From Henricia sp. BOLD:AAB3569 (Eukaryota; Echinodermata; Asteroidea; Spinulosida; Echinasteridae): 64,000 nt of DNA. The DNA lies in assembly GCA_037783545.1 (NCBI GenBank), contig JBBELK010000680.1, forward strand, positions 1 to 64,000. The letters run 5' to 3'. Each line of letters starts with the position of its first letter. Positions within the stretch are counted from its first letter, which is position 1. Made by a program: the position numbers and the translations under genes. The notes under the pieces were generated by a model. That model saw only the letters and a list, made by a program, of their open reading frames with translations. It searched no databases and was not told the DNA's origin. This document shows, in pieces, positions 49,484 to 62,400 of this stretch.

Positions 49484-50787
49484 GGTTTGCGTGAGAGCAG
49501 TCAGGAAGCCTCAACCCAGTTTTTTCTAAACTTTGAAATTTCTCTGCCATTTCCCGGCGAAAGTCTGTCAATTTTTTATGACAAGTGCGCAATACAGAGA
49601 GTTTAGGGCATGCAAAAATTTGAAGTTCGTCGGAACATTTTTCGACCTCCAAATTTGCCGACGTTTGGACCACACTTTGACCAAATTGCCGAGCCAAACT
49701 GCGGTGCGTTAACGACAGTCCGAATGACTGAGCATGCGCACAACTCAGGAGTACCCCAAAGAGGTGTGTACAGACAGCCACGGTTTGCGTGAGAGCAGTC
49801 AGGAAGCCTCAACCCAGTTTTTTCTAAACTTTGAAATTTCTCTGCCATTTCCCGGCGAAAGTCTGTCAATTTTTTATGACAAGTGCGCAATACAGAGAGT
49901 TTAGGGCATGCAAAAATTTGAAGTTCGTCGGAACATTTTTCGACCTCCAAATTTGCCGACGTTTGGACCACACTTTGACCAAATTGCCGAGCCAAACTGC
50001 GGTGCGTTAACGACAGTCCGAATGACTGAGCATGCGCACAACTCAGGAGTACCCCAAAGAGGTGTGTACAGACAGCCACGGTTTGCGTGAGAGCAGTCAG
50101 GAAGCCTCAACCCAGTTTTTTCTAAACTTTGAAATTTCTCTGCCATTTCCCGTCGAAAGTCTGTCAATTTTTTTATGACAAGTGCGCAATATAGAGAGTT
50201 TAGGGCATGCAAAATGTGAAGTTCGTCGGAACATTTTTCGACCTCCAAATTTGCCGACGTTTGGACCACACTTTGACCAAATTGCCGAGCCAAACTGCGG
50301 TGCGTTAACGACAATCCGAATGACTGAGCATGCGCACAACTCAGGAGTACCCCAAAGAGGTGTGTACAGACAGCCACGGTTTGCGTGAGAGCAGTCAGGA
50401 AGCCTCAACCCAGTTTTTTCTAAACTTTGAAATTTCTCTGCCATTTCCCGGCGAAAGTCTGTCAATTTTTTATGACAAGTGCGCAATACAGAGAGTTTAG
50501 GGCATGCAAAAATTTGAAGTTCGTCGGAACATTTTTCGACCTCCAAATTTGCCGACGTTTGGACCACACTTTGACCAAATTGCCGAGCCAAACTGCGGTG
50601 CGTTAACGACAGTCCGAATGACTGAGCATGCGCACAACTCAGGAGTACCCCAAAGAGGTGTGTACAGACAGCCACGGTTTGCGTGAGAGCAGTCAGGAAG
50701 CCTCAACCCAGTTTTTTCTAAACTTTGAAATTTCTCTGCCATTTCCCGGCGAAAGTCTGTCAATTTTTTATGACAAGTGCGCAATAT
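49298..50787 (+). repeat. Block of 298-bp monomers with T297C and an extra A
   Basis: Units starting at 49298, 49596, 49894 and about 50491 have GCAATACAGAG in place of GCAATATAGAG at the junction and five A after GCATGC instead of four, giving 298-bp spacing. One unit at 50193 lacks both and instead carries T24G with G122A. I saw this subtype nowhere else in the window, so it is a local, recently amplified variant. Confidence 0.85.
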
Positions 50788-53700
50788 AGAGAGTTTAGGG
50801 CATGCAAAATTTGAAGTTCGTCGGAACATTTTTCGACCTCCAAATTTGCCGACGTTTGGACCACACTTTGACCAAATTGCCGAGCCAAACTGCGGTGCGT
50901 TAACGACAGTCCGAATGACTGAGCATGCGCACAACTCAGGAGTACCCCAAAGAGGTGTGTACAGACAGCCACGGTTTGCGTGAGAGCAGTCAGGAAGCCT
51001 CAACCCAGTTTTTTCTAAACTTTGAAATTTCTCTGCCATTTCCCGGCGAAAGTCTGTCAATTTTTTATGACAAGTGCGCAATATAGAGAGTTTAGGGCAT
51101 GCAAAATTTGAAGTTCGTCGGAACATTTTTCGACCTCCAAATTTGCCGACGTTTGGACCACACTTTGACCAAATTGCCGAGCCAAACTGCGGTGCGTTAA
51201 CGACAGTCCGAATGACTGAGCATGCGCACAACTCAGGAGTACCCCAAAGAGGTGTGTACAGACAGCCACGGTTTGCGTGAGAGCAGTCAGGAAGCCTCAA
51301 CCCAGTTTTTTTCTAAACTTTGAAATTTCTCTGCCATTTCCCGGCGAAAGTCTGTCAATTTTTTATGACAAGTGCGCAATATAGAGAGTTTAGGGCATGC
51401 AAAATTTGAAGTTCGTCGGAACATTTTTCGACCTCCAAATTTGCCGACGTTTGGACCACACTTTGACCAAATTGCCGAGCCAAACTGCGGTGCGTTAACG
51501 ACAGTCCGAATGACTGAGCATGCGCACAACTCAGGAGTACCCCAAAGAGGTGTGTACAGACAGCCACGGTTTGCGTGAGAGCAGTCAGGAAGCCTCAACC
51601 CAGTTTTTTCTAAACTTTGAAATTTCTCTGCCATTTCCCGGCGAAAGTCTGTCAATTTTGTTATGACAAGTGCGCAATATAGAGAGTTTAGGGCATGCAA
51701 AATGTGAAGTTCGTCGGAACATTTTTCGACCTCCAAATTTGCCGACGTTTGGACCACACTTTGACCAAATTGCCGAGCCAAACTGCGGTGCGTTAACGAC
51801 AATCCGAATGACTGAGCATGCGCACAACTCAGGAGTACCCCAAAGAGGTGTGTACAGATAGCCACGGTTTGCGTGAGAGCAGTCAGGAAGCCTCAACCCA
51901 GTTTTTTCTAAACTTTGAAATTTCTCTGCCATTTCCCGGCGAAAGTCTGTCAATTTTTTTATGACAAGTGCGCAATATAGAGAGTTTAGGGCATGCAAAA
52001 TTTGAAGTTCGTCGGAACATTTTTCTACCTCCAAATTTGCCGACGTTTGGACCACACTTTGACCAAATTGCCGAGCCAAACTGCGGTGCGTTAACGACAG
52101 TCCGAATGACTGAGCATGCGCACAACTCAGGAGTACCCCAAAGAGGTGTGTACAGACAGCCACGGTTTGCGTGAGAGCAGTCAGGAAGCCTCAACCCAGT
52201 TTTTTCTAAACTTTGAAATTTCTCTGCCATTTCCCGGCGAAAGTCTGTCAATTTTTTATGACAAGTGCGCAATATAGAGAGTTTAGGGCATGCAAAATTT
52301 GAAGTTCGTCGGAACATTTTTCTACCTCCAAATTTGCCGACGTTTGGACCACACTTTGACCAAATTGCCGAGCCAAACTGCGGTGCGTTAACGACAGTCC
52401 GAATGACTGAGCATGCGCACAACTCAGGAGTACCCCAAAAAGGTGTGTACAGACAGCCACGGTTTGCGTGAGAGCAGTCAGGAAGCCTCAACCCAGTTTT
52501 TTCTAAACTTTGAAATTTCTCTGCCATTTCCCGGCGAAAGTCTGTCAATTTTTTATGACAAGTGCGCAATATAGAGAGTTTAGGGCATGCAAAATTTGAA
52601 GTTCGTCGGAACATTTTTCGACCTCCAAATTTGCCGACGTTTGGACCACACTTTGACCAAATTGCTGAGCCAAACTGCGGTGCGTTAACGACAGTCCGAA
52701 TGACTGAGCATGCGCACAACTCAGGAGTACCCCAAAGAGGTGTGTACAGACAGCCACGGTTTGCGTGAGAGCAGTCAGGAAGCCTCAACCCAGTTTTTTC
52801 TAAACTTTGAAATTTCTCTGCCATTTCCCGGCGAAAGTCTGTCAATTTTGTTATGACAAGTGCGCAATATAGAGAGTTTAGGGCATGCAAAATTTGAAGT
52901 TCGTCGGAACATTTTTCTACCTCCAAATTTGCCGACGTTTGGACCACACTTTGACCAAATTGCCGAGCCAAACTGCGGTGCGTTAACGACAGTCCGAATG
53001 ACTGAGCATGCGCACAACTCAGGAGTACCCCAAAGAGGTGTGTACAGACAGCCACGGTTTGCGTGAGAGCAGTCAGGAAGCCTCAACCCAGTTTTTTTCT
53101 AAACTTTGAAATTTCTCTGCCATTTCCCGGCGAAAGTCTGTCAATTTTTTATGACAAGTGCGCAATATAGAGAGTTTAGGGCATGCAAAATTTGAAGTTC
53201 GTTGGAACATTTTTCGACCTCCAAATTTGCCGACGTTTGGACCACACTTTGACCAAATTGCCGAGCCAAACTGCGGTGCGTTAACGACAGTCCGAATGAC
53301 TGAGCATGCGCACAACTCAGGAGTACCCCAAAGAGGTGTGTACAGACAGCCACGGTTTGCGTGAGAGCAGTCAGGAGACCTCAACCCAGTTTTTTCTAAA
53401 CTTTGAAATTTCTCTGCCATTTTCCGGCGAAAGTCTGTCAATTTTTTATGACAAGTGCGCAATATAGAGAGTTTAGGGCATGCAAAATTTGAAGTTCGTC
53501 GGAAAATGTTTCGACCTCCAAATTTGCCGACGTTTGGACCACACTTTGACCAAATTGCCGAGCCAAACTGCGGTGCGTTAACGACAGTCCGAATGACTGA
53601 GCATGCGCACAACTCAGGAGTACCCCAAAAAGGTGTGTACAGACAGCCACGGTTTGCGTGAGAGCAGTCAGGAAGCCTCAACCCAGTTTTTTCTAAACTT

Positions 53701-56141
53701 TGAAATTTCTCTGCCATTTCCCGGCGAAAGTCTGTCAATTTTTTATGACAAGTGCGCAATATAGAGAGTTTAGGGCATGCAAAATTTGAAGTTCGTCGGA
53801 ACATTTTTCGACCTCCAAATTTGCCGACGTTTGGACCACACTTTGACCAAATTGCCGAGCCAAACTGCGGTGCGTTAACGACAGTCCGAATGACTGAGCA
53901 TGCGCACAACTCAGGAGTACCCCAAAGAGGTGTGTACAGACAGCCACGGTTTGCGTGAGAGCAGTCAGGAAGCCTCAACCCAGTTTTTTCTAAACTTTGA
54001 AATTTCTCTGCCATTTCCCGGCGAAAGTCTGTCAATTTTTTATGACAAGTGCGCAATATAGAGAGTTTAGGGCATGCAAAATTTGAAGTTCGTCGGAACA
54101 TTTTTCGACCTCCAAATTTGCCGACGTTTGGACCACACTTTGACCAAATTGCCGAGCCAAACTGCGGTGCGTTAACGACAGTCCGAATGACTGAGCATGC
54201 GCACAACTCAGGAGTACCCCAAAGAGGTGTGTACAGACAGCCACGGTTTGCGTGAGAGCAGTCAGGAAGCCTCAACCCAGTTTTTTCTAAACTTTGAAAT
54301 TTCTCTGCCATTTCCCGGCGAAAGTCTGTCAATTTTTTATGACAAGTGCGCAATATAGAGAGTTTAGGGCATGCAAAATTTGAAGTTCGTCGGAACATTT
54401 TTCTACCTCCAAATTTGCCGACGTTTGGACCACACTTTGACCAAATTGCCGAACCAAACTGCGGTGCGTTAACGACAGTCCGAATGACTGAGCATGCGCA
54501 CAACTCAGGAGTACCCCAAAGAGGTGTGTACAGACAGCCACGGTTTGCGTGAGAGCAGTCAGGAAGCCTCAACCCAGTTTTTTTCTAAACTTTGAAATTT
54601 CTCTGCCATTTCCCGGCGAAAGTCTGTCAATTTTTTATGACAAGTGCGCAATATAGAGAGTTTAGGGCATGCAAAATTTGAAGTTCGTCGGAACATTTTT
54701 CGACCTCCAAATTTGCCGACGTTTGGACCACACTTTGACCAAATTGCCGAGCCAAACTGCGGTGCGTTAACGACAGTCCGAATGACTGAGCATGCGCACA
54801 ACTCAGGAGTACCCCAAAGAGGTGTGTACAGACAGCCACGGTTTGCGTGAGAGCAGTCAGGAAGCCTCAACCCATTTTTTTTCTAAACTTTGAAATTTAT
54901 CTGCCATTTCCCGGCGAAAGTCTGTCAATTTTTTATGACAAGTGCGCAATATAGAGAGTTTAGGGCATGCAAAATTTGAAGTTCGTCGGAACATTTTTCG
55001 ACCTCCAAATTTGCCGACGTTTGGACCACACTTTGACCAAATTGCCGAGCCAAACTGCGGTGCGTTAACGACAGTCCGAATGACTGAGCATGCGCACAAC
55101 TCAGGAGTACCCCAAAGAGGTGTGTACAGACAGCCACGGTTTGCGTGAGGGCAGTTAGGAAGCCTCAACCCAGTTTTTTCTAAACTTTGAAATTTCTCTG
55201 CCATTTCCCGGCGAAAGTCTGTCAATTTTTTATGACAAGTGCGCAATATAGAGAGTTTAGGGCATGCGAAATTTGAAGTTCGTCGGAACATTTTTCGACC
55301 TCCAAATTTGCCGACGTTTGGACCACACTTTGACCAAATTGCCGAGCCAAACTGCGGTGCGTTAACGACAGTCCGAATGACTGAGCATGCGCACAACTCA
55401 GGAGTACCCCAAAGAGGTGTGTACAGACAGCCACGGTTTGCGTGAGAGCAGTCACGAAGCCTCAACCCAGTTTTTTCTAAACTTTGAAATTTCTCTGCCA
55501 TTTCCCGGCGAAAGTCTGTCAATTTTTTATGACAAGTGCGCAATATAGAGAGTTTAGGGCATGCAAAATTTGAAGTTCGTCGGAACATTTTTCGACCTCC
55601 AAATTTGCCGACGTTTGGACCACACTTTGACCAAATTGCTGAGCCAAACTGCGGTGCGTTAACGACAGTCCGAATGACTGAGCATGCGCACAACTCAGGA
55701 GTACCCCAAAGAGGTGTGTACAGACAGCCACGGTTTGCGTGAGAGCAGTCAGGAAGCCTCAACCCAGTTTTTTCTAAACTTTGAAATTTCTCTGCCATTT
55801 CCCGGCGAAAGTCTGTCAATTTTGTTATGACAAGTGCGCAATATAGAGAGTTTAGGGCATGCAAAATTTGAAGTTCGTCGGAACATTTTTCGACCTCCAA
55901 ATTTGCCGACGTTTGGACCACACTTTGACCAAATTGCCGAGCCAAACTGCGGTGCGTTAACGACAGTCCGAATGACTGAGCATGCGCACAACTCAGGAGT
56001 ACCCCAAAGAGGTGTGTACAGACAGCCACGGTTTGCGTGAGAGCAGTCAGGAAGCCTCAACCCAGTTTTTTCTAAACTTTGAAATTTCTCTGCCATTTCC
56101 CGGCGAAAGTCTGTCAATTTTTTATGACAAGTGCGCAATAT
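50788..56141 (+). repeat. Mixed family with G48T and C94T monomers
   Basis: Eighteen units. G48T copies (TTTTTCTACC) start at 51979, 52276, 52871 and 54357. C94T copies start at 52573 and 55547. The triplet C94T, G48T, C35T at 52573-53465 is repeated twice more further right. A T24G+G122A unit lies at 51681, matching 50193 and 61497. A few T-runs are one longer. The 50-64 kb region shares hardly any markers with 20-48 kb. Confidence 0.7.
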
Positions 56142-59100
56142 AGAGAGTTTAGGGCATGCAAAATTTGAAGTTCGTCGGAACATTTTTCGACCTCCAAATT
56201 TGCCGACGTTTGGACCACACTTTGACCAAATTGCTGAGCCAAACTGCGGTGCGTTAACGACAGTCCGAATGACTGAGCATGCGCACAACTCAGGAGTACC
56301 CCAAAGAGGTGTGTACAGACAGCCACGGTTTGCGTGAGAGCAGTCAGGAAGCCTCAACCCAGTTTTTTCTAAACTTTGAAATTTCTCTGCCATTTCCCGG
56401 CGAAAGTCTGTCAATTTTGTTATGACAAGTGCGCAATATAGAGAGTTTAGGGCATGCAAAATTCGAAGTTCGTCGGAACATTTTTCTACCTCCAAATTTG
56501 CCGACGTTTGGACCACACTTTGACCAAATTGCCGAGCCAAACTGCGGTGCGTTAACGACAGTCCGAATGACTGAGCATGCGCACAACTCAGGAGTACCCC
56601 AAAGAGGTGTGTACAGACAGCCACGGTTTGCGTGAGAGCAGTCAGGAAGCCTCAACCCAGTTTTTTTCTAAACTTTGAAATTTCTCTGCCATTTCCCGGC
56701 GAAAGTCTGTCAATTTTTTATGACAAGTGCGCAATATAGAGAGTTTAGGGCATGCAAAATTTGAAGTTCGTTGGAACATTTTTCGACCTCCAAATTTGCC
56801 GACGTTTGGACCACACTTTGACCAAATTGCCGAGCCAAACTGCGGTGCGTTAACGACAGTCCGAATGACTGAGCATGCGCACAACTCAGGAGTACCCCAA
56901 AGAGGTGTGTACAGACAGCCACGGTTTGCGTGAGAGCAGTCAGGAGGCCTCAACCCAGTTTTTTCTAAACTTTGAAATTTCTCTGCCATTTTCCGGCGAA
57001 AGTCTGTCAATTTTTTATGACAAGTGCGCAATATAGAGAGTTTAGGGCATGCAAAATTTGAAGTTCGTCGGAACATTTTTCGACCTCCAAATTTGCCGAC
57101 GTTTGGACCACACTTTGACCAAATTGCCGAGCCAAACTGCGGTGCGTTAACGACAGTCCGAATGACTGAGCATGCGCACAACTCAGGAGTACCCCAAAGA
57201 GGTGTGTACAGACAGCCACGGTTTGCGTGAGAGCAGTCAGGAAGCCTCAACCCAGTTTTTTCTAAACTTTGAAATTTCTCTGCCATTTCCCGGCGAAAGT
57301 CTGTCAATTTTGTTATGACAAGTGCGCAATATAGAGAGTTTAGGGCATGCAAAATTTGAAGTTCGTCGGAACATTTTTCGACCTCCAAATTTGCCGACGT
57401 TTGGACCACACTTTGACCAAATTGCCGAGCCAAACTGCGGTGCGTTAACGACAGTCCGAATGACTGAGCATGCGCACAACTCAGGAGTACCCCAAAGAGG
57501 TGTGTACAGACAGCCACGGTTTGCGTGAGAGCAGTCAGGAAGCCTCAACCCAGTTTTTTCTAAACTTTGAAATTTCTCTGCCATTTCCCGGCGAAAGTCT
57601 GTCAATTTTTTATGACAAGTGCGCAATATAGAGAGTTTAGGGCATGCAAAATTTGAAGTTCGTCGGAACATTTTTCGACCTCCAAATTTGCCGACGTTTG
57701 GACCACACTTTGACCAAATTGCTGAGCCAAACTGCGGTGCGTTAACGACAGTCCGAATGACTGAGCATGCGCACAACTCAGGAGTACCCCAAAGAGGTGT
57801 GTACAGACAGCCACGGTTTGCGTGAGAGCAGTCAGGAAGCCTCAACCCAGTTTTTTCTAAACTTTGAAATTTCTCTGCCATTTCCCGGCGAAAGTCTGTC
57901 AATTTTGTTATGACAAGTGCGCAATATAGAGAGTTTAGGGCATGCAAAATTTGAAGTTCGTCGGAACATTTTTCTACCTCCAAATTTGCCGACGTTTGGA
58001 CCACACTTTGACCAAATTGCCGAGCCAAACTGCGGTGCGTTAACGACAGTCCGAATGACTGAGCATGCGCACAACTCAGGAGTACCCCAAAGAGGTGTGT
58101 ACAGACAGCCACGGTTTGCGTGAGAGCAGTCAGGAAGCCTCAACCCAGTTTTTTTTCTAAACTTTGAAATTTCTCTGCCATTTCCCGGCGAAAGTCTGTC
58201 AATTTTTTATGACAAGTGCGCAATATAGAGAGTTTAGGGCATGCAAAATTTGAAGTTCGTTGGAACATTTTTCGACCTCCAAATTTGCCGACGTTTGGAC
58301 CACACTTTGACCAAATTGCCGAGCCAAACTGCGGTGCGTTAACGACAGTCCGAATGACTGAGCATGCGCACAACTCAGGAGTACACCAAAGAGGTGTGTA
58401 CAGACAGCCACGGTTTGCGTGAGAGCAGTCAGGAGGCCTCAACCCAGTTTTTTCTAAACTTTGAAATTTCTCTGCCATTTTCCGGCGAAAGTCTGTCAAT
58501 TTTTTATGACAAGTGCGCAATATAGAGAGTTTAGGGCATGCAAAATTTGAAGTTCGTCGGAACATTTTTCGACCTCCAAATTTGCCGACGTTTGGACCAC
58601 ACTTTGACCAAATTGCCGAGCCAAACTGCGGTGCGTTAACGACAGTCCGAATGACTGAGCATGCGCACAACTCAGGAGTACCCCAAAGAGGTGTGTACAG
58701 ACAGCCACGGTTTGCGTGAGAGCAGTCAGGAAGCCTCAACCCAGTTTTTTCTAAACTTTGAAATTTCTCTGCCATTTCCCGGCGAAAGTCTGTCAATTTT
58801 TTATGACAAGTGCGCAATATAGAGAGTTTAGGGCATGCAAAATTTGAAGTTCGTCGGAACATTTTTCGACCTCCAAATTTGCCGACGTTTGGACCACACT
58901 TTGACCAAATTGCCGAGCCAAACTGCGGTGCGTTAACGACAGTCCGAATGACTGAGCATGCGCACAACTCAGGAGTACCCCAAAGAGGTGTGTACAGACA
59001 GCCACGGTTTGCGTGAGAGCAGTCAGGAAGCCTCAACCCAGTTTTTTCTAAACTTTGAAATTTATCTGCCATTTCCCGGCGAAAGTCTGTCAATTTTTTA

Positions 59101-59415
59101 TGACAAGTGCGCAATATAGAGAGTTTAGGGCATGCAAAATTTGAAGTTCGTCGGAACATTTTTCTACCTCCAAATTTGCCGACGTTTGGACCACACTTTG
59201 ACCAAATTGCCGAACCAAACTGCGGTGCGTTAACGACAGTCCGAATGACTGAGCATGCGCACAACTCAGGAGTACCCCAAAGAGGTGTGTACAGACAGCC
59301 ACGGTTTGCGTGAGAGCAGTCAGGAAGCCTCAACCCAGTTTTTTTCTAAACTTTGAAATTTCTCTGCCATTTCCCGGCGAAAGTCTGTCAATTTTTTATG
59401 ACAAGTGCGCAATAT
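56142..59415 (+). repeat. 1488-bp pentamer, one full and one partial copy
   Basis: Copy 1 (56142-57629) is C94T; G48T; C35T with A209G and C255T; two near-consensus units. Copy 2 starts at 57630 with the same first three monomers. It then joins units at 58524, 58821 and 59118 that resemble 53466-54654, including a TTTATCTGCC change (59063) and the G48T+G97A monomer at 59118 that matches 54357. Confidence 0.75.
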
Positions 59416-62400
59416 AGAGAGTTTAGGGCATGCAAAATTTGAAGTTCGTCGGAACATTTTTCGACCTCCAAATTTGCCGACGTTTGGACCACAATTTGAC
59501 CAAATTGCCGAGCCAAACTGCGGTGCGTTAACGACAGTCCGAATGACTGAGCATGCGCACAACTCAGGAGTACCCCAAAGAGGTGTGTACAGACAGCCAC
59601 GGTTTGCGTGAGAGCAGTCAGGAAGCCTCAACCCAGTTTTTTCTAAACTTTGAAATTTCTCTGCCATTTCCCGGCGAAAGTCTGTCAATTTTTTATGACA
59701 AGTGCGCAATATAGAGAGTTTAGGGCATGCAAAATTTGAAGTTCGTCGGAACATTTTTCGACCTCCAAATTTGCCGACGTTTGGACCACACTTTGACCAA
59801 ATTGCCGAGCCAAACTGCGGTGCGTTAACGACAGTCCGAATGACTGAGCATGCGCACAACTCAGGAGTACCCCAAAAAGGTGTGTACAGACAGCCACGGT
59901 TTGCGTGAGAGCAGTCAGGAAGCCTCAACCCAGTTTTTTCTAAACTTTGAAATTTCTCTGCCATTTCCCGGCGAAAGTCTGTCAATTTTTTATGACAAGT
60001 GCGCAATATAGAGAGTTTAGGGCATGCAAAATTTGAAGTTCGTCGGAACATTTTTCGACCTCCAAATTTGCCGACGTTTGGACCACACTTTGACCAAATT
60101 GCCGAGCCAAACTGCGGTGCGTTAACGACAGTCCGAATGACTGAGCATGCGCACAACTCAGGAGTACCCCAAAGAGGTGTGTACAGACAGCCACGGTTTG
60201 CGTGAGAGCAGTCAGGAAGCCTCAACCCAGTTTTTTCTAAACTTTGAAATTTCTCTGCCATTTCCCGGCGAAAGTCTGTCAATTTTTTATGACAAGTGCG
60301 CAATATAGAGAGTTTAGGGCATGCAAAATTTGAAGTTCGTCGGAACATTTTTCGACCTCCAAATTTGCCGACGTTTGGACCACACTTTGACCAAATTGCC
60401 GAGCCAAACTGTGGTGCGTTAACGACAGTCCGAATGACTGAGCATGCGCACAACTCAGGAGTACCCCAAAGAGGTGTGTACAGACAGCCACGGTTTGCGT
60501 GAGAGCGGTCAGGAAGCCTCAACCCAGTTTTTTCTAAACTTTGAAATTTCTCTGCCATTTCCCGGCGAAAGTCTGTCAATTTTTTTATGACAAGTGCGCA
60601 ATATAGAGAGTTTAGGGCATGCAAAATTTGAAGTTCGTCGGAACATTTTTCGACCTCCAAATTTGCCGACGTTTGGACCACACTTTGACCAAATTGCCGA
60701 GCCAAACTGCGGTGCGTTAACGACAGTCCGAATGACTGAGCATGCGCACAACTCAGGAGTACCCCAAAGAGGTGTGTACAGACAGCCACGGTTTGCGTGA
60801 GAGCAGTCAGGAAGCCTCAACCCAGTTTTTTCTAAACTTTGAAATTTCTCTGCCATTTCCCGGCGAAAGTCTGTCAATTTTTTATGACAAGTGCGCAATA
60901 TAGAGAGTTTAGGGCATGCAAAATTTGAAGTTCGTCGGAACATTTTTCGACCTCCAAATTTGCCGACGTTTGGACCACACTTTGACCAAATTGCCGAGCC
61001 AAACTGCGGTGCGTTAACGACAGTCCGAATGACTGAGCATGCGCACAACTCAGGAGTACCCCAAAGAGGTGTGTACAGACAGCCACGGTTTGCGTGAGTG
61101 CAGTCAGGAAGCCTCAACCCAGTTTTTTCTAAACTTTGAAATTTCTCTGCCATTTCCCGGCGAAAGTCTGTCAATTTTTTATGACAAGTGCGCAATATAG
61201 AGAGTTTAGGGCATGCAAAATTTGAAGTTCGTCGGAACATTTTTCGACCTCCAAATTTGCCGACGTTTGGACCACACTTTGACCAAATTGCCGAGCCAAA
61301 CTGCGGTGCGTTAACGACAGTCCGAATGACTGAGCATGCGCACAACTCAGGAGTACCCCAAAGAGGTGTGTACAGACAGCCACGGTTTGCGTGAGAGCAG
61401 TCAGGAAGCCTCAACCCATTTTTTTCTAAACTTTGAAATTTCTCTGCCATTTCCCGGCGAAAGTCTGTCAATTTTTTTATGACAAGTGCGCAATATAGAG
61501 AGTTTAGGGCATGCAAAATGTGAAGTTCGTCGGAACATTTTTCGACCTCCAAATTTGCCGACGTTTGGACCACACTTTGACCAAATTGCCGAGCCAAACT
61601 GCGGTGCGTTAACGACAATCCGAATGACTGAGCATGCGCACAACTCAGGAGTACCCCAAAGAGGTGTGTACAGACAGCCACGGTTTGCGTGAGAGCAGTC
61701 AGGAAGCCTCAACCCAGTTTTTTCTAAACTTTGAAATTTCTCTGCCATTTCCCGGCGAAAGTCTGTCAATTTTTTTATGACAAGTGCGCAATATAGAGAG
61801 TTTAGGGCATGCAAAATTTGAAGTTCGTCGGAACATTTTTCGACCTCCAAATTTGCCGACGTTTGGACCACACTTTGACCAAATTGCCGAGCCAAACTGC
61901 GGTGCGTTAACGACAGTCCGAATGACTGAGCATGCGCACAACTCAGGAGTACCCCAAAAAGGTGTGTACAGACAGCCACGGTTTGCGTGAGAGCAGTCAG
62001 GAAGCCTCAACCCAGTTTTTTCTAAACTTTGAAATTTCTCTGCCATTTCCCGGCGAAAGTCTGTCAATTTTTTATGACAAGTGCGCAATATAGAGAGTTT
62101 AGGGCATGCAAAATGTGAAGTTCGTCGGAACATTTTTCGACCTCCAAATTTGCCGACGTTTGGACCACAATTTGACCAAATTGCCGAGCCAAACTGCGGT
62201 GCGTTAACGACAGTCCGAATGACTGAGCATGCGCACAACTCAGGAGTACCCCAAAGAGGTGTGTACAGACAGCCACGGTTTGCGTGAGAGCAGTCAGGAA
62301 GCCTCAACCCAGTTTTTTCTAAACTTTGAAATTTCTCTGCCATTTCCCGGCGAAAGTCTGTCAATTTTTTATGACAAGTGCGCAATATAGAGAGTTTAGG

